DNA from: Lachnospiraceae bacterium
Lineage (GTDB): Bacteria; Bacillota_A; Clostridia; Lachnospirales; Lachnospiraceae
Direction of reading: 5' to 3'
Assembly (NCBI GenBank): GCA_009774655.1
Contig: VSOD01000172.1
Location: 1 to 8,466 of the forward strand
DNA length: 8,466 bases
Numbering within the stretch: position 1 is the stretch's first letter; each line of letters begins with the position of its first letter. The notes under the pieces were generated by a model. That model was not told where the DNA came from. It worked only from the letters and a program-made list of their open reading frames with translations, and made no database searches. This document shows, piece after piece, positions 1 to 5,839 of this stretch. The position numbers and the translations under genes are program-made.

Positions 1-3000
1 CTTTTTTGCCGTCATCTGGGGCATCACGAGCTCCCGGATGGTGTCCAGCATCTCGCGCATATCAAAATCAAAGGGCTCCAGCTTCATTTTACCGCTTTCA
101 ATCTTGGACATATCGAGAATGTCGTTGATTAATCCCAGCAGATAATTGGCGGAGGACTGGATCTTCTGTAGACAATCCATGACGCGCTCCTGGCTCTGCT
201 CCTTCTGAAGGGCAATCGCCGTCATACCGATGATACCGTTCATGGGAGTACGGATTTCATGGCTCATACGGGACAGAAACTCCGACTTGGCCTTGCTGGC
301 AATATCATGCTGTTTCTGCGTCAGCTGGCTCTGAATGACTCTGCCCAGCTCCGCCAGATTCTGGTATTCCTCGCTGTTGTCAAGCAGCGACTTCTCGATC
401 CCCACAATACAGATATTTCCCATGTAATCCCCATTGTCATACATGGGCAGCACGATACCGTGCCGGCCGGGCATAATACCCAAAAACCGCTGAATGATCT
501 CGTCTCCGCTTTCCTCTTCCGACAGATAGCGCAGCTCATTCTGGCCCAGCCACTTATAGAAGATATCCCGCTCTTCCTGGCTGTACGGTCTCACATTCTC
601 TGCGGTCATTCCGCCGCCTTTATGCCACTGATAATCCAGATAATTGGAACTGAAATCCGAACGCAGCACAGAGACCAGCACATCGCTCGCATGATAAAAT
701 CTGCCGATCTTGCACAGGATCAGCTTCATCTGCGCCGGGAAATCAGCCCCCTTGCCAAACAGGTTAAGAGCCAGCGATACCAGGCTGACATCCTCGCCAT
801 AATCCAGCGTGCTGATATCACGTCCCAGCAGCGGCGGTAATCCCTGCCGCTCCTCCAGCGGAATATCACCGTAGGAAAAATATCGTTTCGTCACGCCGGG
901 AACTACAAAACTCTGGGCATGTTTCGCCATGCAGATCAGTTTCTCACTGGTCAGATCCTCCTGTGCGGCGGCCATACCCACATGCACATCCACATTGAAC
1001 ATCTCGGCTTCAAAGCTGGCCGCGATCTTATCAAGCAGCCTTTCCACAAAGACTGCTGCCTCCGCCTCCGACCGATCTTCCATCCAGACCGTGAACTCGT
1101 CGCCGTCAAGACGCATCGCCACGATCCGTCTGCCGTCCTTGTTGCCAAATTCCCGACAGCAGCCGGCCGTCAGCCCGCCCAGCTCTTCCAGGATCATGTC
1201 TCCGAACACGATACCGTTCTTCTCGTTGATCTCTTTCAATCTGGTCAAAAGCATATTGACCATCACGCCGTCATTTTTCGTTTTGCGGCATTCCTGTATC
1301 ATGCTGCTGCCCGCGCTGAAAGAATAGAGCCCGGTGATGCCGTCCGTCGAACTTCTTCTGAGCTGTTCCGCCTCCCGCGCTTTCTCTTCCTGTATATCGC
1401 GGATGCTGCCCATGATCTTTCGACGCGCGCCGTCTGTGTCATAAACCGTCTTCCCGGACAGCGCTACCCACTTATAATCTGCATCATCAAGCCATTTGAT
1501 ACGAAATTCGACATACAGCCTGTCTTCCCTCTTCTGCAGTGCGTTGACCACCAGCTCCCGGTCCATATCGTAGATATACTGCGGATTGATAAAACCGCTC
1601 TCAAATTCATCGCACGGCCATTGACCGCTCATCGTCTGATGATTGACAATATCCAGCATATGATTCTGGATATCATAGGAGAAGAACATATCCTTGCTGG
1701 ACTCTAAAGCCACCCGGTAGCGCTCCTTCTCCTCCAGCAGTATATTTGCAGCCTCTTTCTGGTTATCCGTCAGCTCCTTCACCACATCATAGAGCGCGTC
1801 CACTTCCAGAATATTGGAATCCTTAAATTCCAAAAGTCCCTCATTTCCTCTGCTGATACATGCCATCAGCTGTTCTACCGGCCTGGTCAGATATTTCACC
1901 AGGATATAGATACCGATCACCCCGAAGACCAAGCCAAGCAGGACCGCCGCCACCATCCACACATAAAGCTGACGGCTTATGCCAAAAAGCTCATCCTCCG
2001 TGTTCAGACCCAGAAGCACCCACTGCGTATTCTTGTAAGGTACATTGTTGCTGTACAGCTTCAGCGGACAGACAACCGCGTGAATCTTCTGCTTGTTCAG
2101 CCTTGCCTCCTGCACCAGCGTCAGATTCTCATGCCTCGTCTCCTCCAGGAAAAATCTGTCATTCGCAGAACAGACCAGATCATAGAGAACCCCTTTTCCC
2201 ATCAAAGGAAGATAACTGCCGTCCTCCTGCTCCACCGCCAGCATATAACCGGACTGCTGGGAATCATTCAACTCCGCAACCGGAAAATAATCCGCAAACC
2301 GCTGCTCGGAAACCTCTACCCCAAGCACGCCGTATACCTGCCCCTCATACCGCAGCGGCAGTGAATAAGTGATCATCCGATAAGAATCCGCCATCTTCTT
2401 TTCCAGTGAAAAAGGCATGGACCAGTAACCCAGATTCACGGTATCCGCATCCGGATATGCCTCTCCCGCCTTCCACGGCTCATAGAAAAAGCTGTCGTTC
2501 TCGCTGTGTCCCTCGCCGTCCATATGAAAATGCGTCGTCCAGGCGGTATCGAGGGGAATATTCCACTCCCTCGACAAATGTTTGCCTCCCCGCTCCAACA
2601 AAAGATCCGTGTAATTGGCAGGATTGATATCCGGATCGGAATCCCTGATAAAAAACCCGTCATAATCCGCCTTCGCCTGCATGTCTTCTCCCGTCAGAAC
2701 TACGAATATGCCTGTCGTGGTACTGCCCTGCAGCATATTGAGGCATTCCGGAAAGAGCTGTTCGAGCAGTTCATCCTTCATCTCATCCGAGTTCAGTACC
2801 TGCTCCAGCTCCATATTCCTGTCGGTCAGGAACTGCTCCAGCAGTTTGTGAAGAGTGCCCTCCTGCCCACAGACAGCTGCCCAGCGCTGGATCATATCAT
2901 TCTGCAGGATCACTTTCCGGTTTTCCACAAGACGGATCATCATGCCGCCGGAATACTCCTGCAGCATCCCCGCCGTCCTTCGAACGATCAGCGTACCGAT

Positions 3001-3096
3001 GGTGATCATACTCTGTACCAGCATGATCACGATCAGAGGAATCAGAAAGATCCTGAATATACTTGTTTTTTTCTTTTTTCGACTTCTGTCTTTCAT
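1..3096 (-). CDS. Large membrane sensor histidine kinase (extracellular sensor - HAMP-like - PAS - degenerate GGDEF - GAF - HisKA), 3' end outside window
   Basis: The frame is open for 1032 codons from the ATG at 3096 to the window edge. After a basic N-terminus (KDRSRKKKK) comes TM1 at about residues 12-38, an extracellular domain of about 335 residues (probably a double-cache fold), TM2 at about 377-402, and a HAMP-like linker to about 459. A PAS-like domain spans about 460-575. A GGDEF-type domain (about 580-745) starts with TDGITGLYS and carries DGDEF at 664-668, but has Leu616 where active enzymes have the first metal-binding Asp, so it is probably not a cyclase. A GAF-like region (about 765-915) follows. 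The HisKA motif SHEIRTPMNGIIGM places the phospho-accepting histidine at 946. The ATPase domain, and any receiver or Hpt domain, would lie beyond the window; whether it is a hybrid kinase cannot be seen. It lies 57 bp behind the solute-binding lipoprotein with no terminator between, so co-transcription and a sensor/ligand-carrier partnership are inferred. AGAGG lies 4 nt before the ATG. Confidence 0.92.
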   Translation of the reverse strand, partial: MKDRSRKKKKTSIFRIFLIPLIVIMLVQSMITIGTLIVRRTAGMLQEYSGGMMIRLVENRKVILQNDMIQRWAAVCGQEGTLHKLLEQFLTDRNMELEQVLNSDEMKDELLEQLFPECLNMLQGSTTTGIFVVLTGEDMQAKADYDGFFIRDSDPDINPANYTDLLLERGGKHLSREWNIPLDTAWTTHFHMDGEGHSENDSFFYEPWKAGEAYPDADTVNLGYWSMPFSLEKKMADSYRMITYSLPLRYEGQVYGVLGVEVSEQRFADYFPVAELNDSQQSGYMLAVEQEDGSYLPLMGKGVLYDLVCSANDRFFLEETRHENLTLVQEARLNKQKIHAVVCPLKLYSNNVPYKNTQWVLLGLNTEDELFGISRQLYVWMVAAVLLGLVFGVIGIYILVKYLTRPVEQLMACISRGNEGLLEFKDSNILEVDALYDVVKELTDNQKEAANILLEEKERYRVALESSKDMFFSYDIQNHMLDIVNHQTMSGQWPCDEFESGFINPQYIYDMDRELVVNALQKREDRLYVEFRIKWLDDADYKWVALSGKTVYDTDGARRKIMGSIRDIQEEKAREAEQLRRSSTDGITGLYSFSAGSSMIQECRKTKNDGVMVNMLLTRLKEINEKNGIVFGDMILEELGGLTAGCCREFGNKDGRRIVAMRLDGDEFTVWMEDRSEAEAAVFVERLLDKIAASFEAEMFNVDVHVGMAAAQEDLTSEKLICMAKHAQSFVVPGVTKRYFSYGDIPLEERQGLPPLLGRDISTLDYGEDVSLVSLALNLFGKGADFPAQMKLILCKIGRFYHASDVLVSVLRSDFSSNYLDYQWHKGGGMTAENVRPYSQEERDIFYKWLGQNELRYLSEEESGDEIIQRFLGIMPGRHGIVLPMYDNGDYMGNICIVGIEKSLLDNSEEYQNLAELGRVIQSQLTQKQHDIASKAKSEFLSRMSHEIRTPMNGIIGMTAIALQKEQSQERVMDCLQKIQSSANYLLGLINDILDMSKIESGKMKLEPFDFDMREMLDTIRELVMPQMTAKK

Positions 3097-3109
3097 GTCA
3101 CCTCTACAC

Positions 3110-3137
3110 GGATAACGCGGGACATATCCCGCTATCC
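3110..3137 (-). other. Intercistronic hairpin between lipoprotein and sensor kinase genes
   Basis: An imperfect inverted repeat lies between the two genes. GGATA pairs with TATCC and GCGGGA with TCCCGC, giving 11 base pairs with a 2-nt bulge and a 4-nt loop. On the coding strand no T-run follows; the next bases lead straight into the AGAGG ribosome binding site of the kinase. It is therefore not a typical intrinsic terminator. An mRNA-processing or stabilising element that keeps lipoprotein mRNA more abundant than kinase mRNA is possible but inferred. Confidence 0.5.
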
Positions 3138-3153
3138 CTCAATCGTGATCTTT

Positions 3154-4608
3154 TTACTCGCCAACTGCACTGCTCAATGCTTCGCAAAAAGCAGCGTACC
3201 ATGTTTCGAAAGCCTCCTGCGACACATACGAAGCAGACGCCTCCTCCAGACTTTTACCCTCCTCCAGAGCGGCAGCTACCACTGCCCGGTCGGCGGCCGC
3301 CTGGTCTGCAAGATGATACTCCAGCACCTTTCTGGCAGCAGAACCGTTCTCAAAACTCTTATTCGTATATAAAGTCATGCCTTCCATTTCGTTGAAGATC
3401 GTGGTCAGGCAGTCATACGTCTTGGGCGCCACTTCCAGCTCATGCTCCGCGATCACCTGATCCAGCTTCTCCACACTGCCCGCTTCCTTCGTCACCGGCA
3501 GATAACCGGACACACAACCGAACTGCAGATTGTTCTCCGCCTCCGTGAACCATTTGAGAAATTCCACCGCCGCATATTCATGCTTCTCATCGGACTTGCT
3601 GACCACCATGCCGGCGCCCTGCTGTACCGCATACTGCGCACCACCCTCAAAGACGGGAGCCGTCGTTACGATATAATCAATGGTGCGGCTGCCGTCGTCC
3701 AGCTCCACCTGATCCGGAAAATACATGGCGGAAGTCGTAGAGCCCGTATAGGCCAGCAGATCGCCCGTCTTTACATCATCGGAACGGAAAGAACCGTAAG
3801 CGCCGAAATACCCCTTCACCATCGGCACATAATAGTTCTCCCACAGGCGGTACAGTTCTTCTTTGGGCGTATTTAACGTAAGCGCTCCGTTCTCCACCTG
3901 AAAGATCTCCACACCCAGCTGCTGCATACCGATGATGAAATAATTGGCCACCGCATCTCTTCCGTAGAACGCCATGCCGTCACCCGACACATCCGGCGTC
4001 TGGTCATCCGTCCACTCATAATACAGCTGTGCGGTAGAGACCACGCCCTCGATCGTCTTAAGGTCCTCCAGAGACGCCCCTGTGGCTACCGCAAAAGGTT
4101 CCCAGTCCGTCTTATTGATCATCATGATCTCCGTGGACTTCGCCGTGGGAAAGATCCGCAGTGTGCCGTCCGCGGCGATACAACCCTCCGCTATGTAAGA
4201 ATCCACGTATTTCTCCAGCTCTTCTTTATCCAGATACTCAGACAGATTCGCCAGAGCGCCCACCTGCTCCACCTCATAAGCCGTATCCGCATAAGAGGAG
4301 AAAATATCCGGCATTTCATCTGCTCCCACCGTACCGTTGATGGAATCACGCACTGCCGTCTCCAGATCAGAAACCGATCCCTGACTGTAGCTCTGCACGT
4401 AAATCCCTTTCTCCCGGCCGACCGTTTCATTAAACTCTTCCACCAGCACATCAAATGCCGCCTGCTGGGATCCATTGTAATAATGCCAGATCGTCAGCGA
4501 AACCGGATCGCCCGGATCCAGCGGCCCCTTACTGCCGCAGCCTGTCACAGACGCTGTCACGGCTGCCGCCATGCACAGAGGTGTCACAATTCTTCTTATA
4601 TTCTTCAT
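3154..4608 (-). CDS. Extracellular solute-binding lipoprotein, sugar ABC-transporter type (family 1)
   Basis: This encodes a 484-residue lipoprotein anchored on the outer face of the membrane. The signal peptide has a basic start (MKNIRRI), a hydrophobic core and the lipobox VTGC with the lipidated Cys at 24. The mature part begins with the family-1 binding-protein pattern SLTIWHYYNGSQQAAFDVLV. Near the C-terminus it has the typical EFLKWFTEAENN...SGYLPVTKEA block (GYLPV at 368-372). These proteins normally deliver sugars or oligosaccharides to an ABC permease, but no permease or ATPase is seen here; the next gene is a sensor kinase. The ligand cannot be named. The same frame is open further upstream to 4725, but that extension runs through the promoter and has no ribosome site, while the ATG at 4608 opens a perfect lipoprotein signal with GGAAGGA 11 nt before it. 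It has its own promoter (4660-4688). It could serve a distant transporter or act as a ligand carrier for the kinase. Confidence 0.93.
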   Translation of the reverse strand: MKNIRRIVTPLCMAAAVTASVTGCGSKGPLDPGDPVSLTIWHYYNGSQQAAFDVLVEEFNETVGREKGIYVQSYSQGSVSDLETAVRDSINGTVGADEMPDIFSSYADTAYEVEQVGALANLSEYLDKEELEKYVDSYIAEGCIAADGTLRIFPTAKSTEIMMINKTDWEPFAVATGASLEDLKTIEGVVSTAQLYYEWTDDQTPDVSGDGMAFYGRDAVANYFIIGMQQLGVEIFQVENGALTLNTPKEELYRLWENYYVPMVKGYFGAYGSFRSDDVKTGDLLAYTGSTTSAMYFPDQVELDDGSRTIDYIVTTAPVFEGGAQYAVQQGAGMVVSKSDEKHEYAAVEFLKWFTEAENNLQFGCVSGYLPVTKEAGSVEKLDQVIAEHELEVAPKTYDCLTTIFNEMEGMTLYTNKSFENGSAARKVLEYHLADQAAADRAVVAAALEEGKSLEEASASYVSQEAFETWYAAFCEALSSAVGE

Positions 4609-4643
4609 ATGTCGTTCGTTCCTTCCACTCGTCTTTTTTTCAT
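4605..4643 (-). other. Possible 12-codon leader ORF overlapping the lipoprotein start
   Basis: Downstream of the predicted transcription start there is an ATG followed by 11 more sense codons (MKKRRVEGTNDI) and TGA. The stop overlaps the lipoprotein ATG in the arrangement ATGA, the layout typical of translational coupling. No good ribosome binding site precedes this ATG, so it may well be chance. The lipoprotein ribosome site lies inside it. Confidence 0.2.
4620..4626 (-). promoter_or_regulatory. Ribosome binding site of the solute-binding lipoprotein
   Basis: GGAAGGA on the coding strand, 11 nt before the ATG at 4608. The spacing is a little long, but this is the only purine-rich anti-16S match near the start, and it supports the short lipoprotein start over the longer open frame. 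Confidence 0.65.
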
Positions 4644-4659
4644 AATTGCTGTTCGTTCC

Positions 4660-4688
4660 ATTGTAGCATACGCCCCCTTTATTTTCAA
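4660..4688 (-). promoter_or_regulatory. Sigma-A promoter with extended -10 for the lipoprotein/kinase operon
   Basis: On the minus strand TTGAAA (4683-4688) and TACAAT (4660-4665) are separated by exactly 17 bp, with TGC directly before the -10 box forming an extended -10. Transcription should start near 4652-4654, giving a leader of about 45 nt. The promoter lies after the terminator of the cyclase gene, so the lipoprotein and kinase form a separate unit. Confidence 0.8.
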
Positions 4689-4704
4689 TAAAACTATCCA
4701 TTCG

Positions 4705-4741
4705 AAAACGGCGCCAGACCAACAACCGTGGCCCCGCGCCG
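4705..4741 (-). terminator. Intrinsic terminator of the diguanylate cyclase gene
   Basis: About 33 nt after the cyclase stop codon, CGGCGC (4736-4741) pairs with GCGCCG (4709-4714). Inside it, GGCCA pairs with TGGTC across a 7-nt loop after a small internal mismatch. A short TTTT follows on the coding strand. The T-run is short, so readthrough is possible, but the stem is GC-rich and well placed. Confidence 0.65.
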
Positions 4742-4773
4742 ATATGCTCCGCAGTCTTTCCTGCTTTTTAAAT

Positions 4774-5691
4774 TTATTTCTCGTATAACTGCTTGATCCG
4801 CTCATCCGCCCATACAACCCTGTTACGGCCAAACTTCTTGGCATCATACAGCATGGCATCCGCTATCTTCAGATAAAAATCATAGGACTTTTCCGCATCG
4901 GGTATGATGGTAATACCGCCGATACTGACCGTAACCCACTCAGAGACCGCCGGATTGTGCGGTATATGAAGATCTTCCACCGCCTGACGGATTGTCTTGA
5001 TGTACTCAAATACTCTGTCCGAATCGTCGCCAAGAAGGATCGCCACGAATTCCTCTCCCCCGTAGCGTGCAAAAAAGTCCGTGCTGCGGTGCAGATAGGA
5101 AGCGATTGTCTTCGCAACCGAGGCAATGACCCTGTCGCCTGCCGGATGCCCGAAAGTATCATTGAAAGATTTAAAGTGATCGATATCAAACATACAGATA
5201 GAAAACGGTGTGCGCAGGCGAACCGATTCTTTCCACTTCTCCACACTGTACTCGTCATGCCGGCGTCTGTTGGCGATCCCCGTCATCTGATCCGTCTTCG
5301 ACTGCCGTTCGACCTGCCTGCGGTAGTTGTACAGCTTGATATGGGTATCCACCCTCGCCTTAACGATCAACGGGCTGAAAGGCTTACTGATATAATCGAC
5401 CGCGCCCAGTGTAAGTCCGCGCTGTTCATGCTCGATATCCGAAAGCGCAGTGATCATGATGACCGGCACCGTCTTCGTGTTATTCTCTTCCTGCAGAATC
5501 TTCAACAATGTAAAACCGTCCATTCCCGGCATAACAACATCCAGCAGGATCAGAGAGTAATTCCCCGCCCGCGCAAGCTCGAACCCGGCCTCCGCCGACT
5601 GCTCGGTCTCAATCTCATATTCGTCGCTCAAAATATCACTTAACTGTGCCGCCTGCAACGGGCTGTCGTCAATGATCAGAATCTTTTCCAT
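4774..5691 (-). CDS. Response regulator diguanylate cyclase (REC-GGDEF)
   Basis: A 305-residue cytoplasmic protein predicted to make cyclic di-GMP from two GTP under control of phosphorylation. The receiver domain (about 1-120) has the acidic pair D8-D9, phospho-acceptor D51 in LLDVVMPGMDG, T81 and K103 followed by Pro. The GGDEF domain (about 130-300) has TDQMTGIANRR, the metal and guanine-binding block FDIDHFKSFNDTFGH (D169, N177, D178) and an intact GGEEF at 211-215. An inhibitory I-site RSTD (202-205) lies exactly five residues before GGEEF, so feedback inhibition by c-di-GMP is expected. No EAL domain is present. The layout is that of PleD/WspR-type regulators with a single receiver. GAAAGGAA lies about 9 nt before the ATG. 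The gene has its own promoter and terminator. The cognate kinase is unknown; the sensor kinase downstream is a candidate only by proximity. Confidence 0.96.
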   Translation of the reverse strand: MEKILIIDDSPLQAAQLSDILSDEYEIETEQSAEAGFELARAGNYSLILLDVVMPGMDGFTLLKILQEENNTKTVPVIMITALSDIEHEQRGLTLGAVDYISKPFSPLIVKARVDTHIKLYNYRRQVERQSKTDQMTGIANRRRHDEYSVEKWKESVRLRTPFSICMFDIDHFKSFNDTFGHPAGDRVIASVAKTIASYLHRSTDFFARYGGEEFVAILLGDDSDRVFEYIKTIRQAVEDLHIPHNPAVSEWVTVSIGGITIIPDAEKSYDFYLKIADAMLYDAKKFGRNRVVWADERIKQLYEK

Positions 5692-5700
5692 ATCTTTCTG

Positions 5701-5708
5701 TTCCTTTC
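5701..5708 (-). promoter_or_regulatory. Ribosome binding site of the diguanylate cyclase
   Basis: GAAAGGAA on the coding strand with 9 nt to the ATG at 5691, supporting that start. Confidence 0.7.
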
Positions 5709-5735
5709 GTAATTTCCTTGAAACCCTTATATCTT

Positions 5736-5764
5736 ATATTAACACCTGCATCTGAAGTTTGCAA
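5736..5764 (-). promoter_or_regulatory. Predicted promoter of the diguanylate cyclase gene
   Basis: On the minus strand TTGCAA (5759-5764) and TAATAT (5736-5741) are 17 bp apart, with TGT directly before the -10 giving an extended -10. Neither box is perfect. Its position after the chemoreceptor terminator and about 45 bp before the cyclase start fits an independent promoter. The -35 box is the centre of a perfect palindrome, which suggests regulation. Confidence 0.6.
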
Positions 5765-5769
5765 ACTTC
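5754..5769. promoter_or_regulatory. 16-bp perfect palindrome, candidate operator at the cyclase promoter
   Basis: GAAGTTTGCAAACTTC equals its own reverse complement over all 16 bases and covers the predicted -35 box of the cyclase promoter. It has no loop, so it is more likely a site for a dimeric DNA-binding protein than a terminator. A repressor bound there would block the promoter. The regulator is unknown and no second copy was noticed in the window. Confidence 0.5.
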
Positions 5770-5780
5770 TTTCATCCATT

Positions 5781-5816
5781 AAAACAGCACCAGACTACAA
5801 AACTGCGGTCTGGTGC
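5781..5816 (-). terminator. Intrinsic terminator of the chemoreceptor gene
   Basis: About 25 nt after the chemoreceptor stop, a perfect 9-bp stem (GCACCAGAC with GTCTGGTGC, arms at 5808-5816 and 5787-5795) closes a 12-nt loop. TGTTTT follows on the coding strand. It separates the chemoreceptor unit from the cyclase unit. Confidence 0.85.
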
Positions 5817-5839
5817 ATAAATAAATCCCTCTGATATGA

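Noticed and set aside
2506..3372. Plus-strand open frame of 288 codons crossing the kinase/lipoprotein junction
   Set aside because: It is antisense to two well-supported genes and the gap between them, with no recognisable domain. The same reasoning applies to the plus-strand frames at 259-840, 919-1707, 1860-2372, 3442-3876 and 4957-5643.
4609..4725. N-terminal extension of the lipoprotein by 39 residues
   Set aside because: The extension crosses the predicted promoter and most of the cyclase terminator and would place the signal peptide internally. The ATG at 4608 gives a correct lipoprotein signal.
5692..5839. Cyclic di-GMP riboswitch before the cyclase gene
   Set aside because: The 148-bp gap is fully explained by a terminator, the palindrome/promoter and a ribosome site. 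No riboswitch-like multi-stem aptamer could be drawn.
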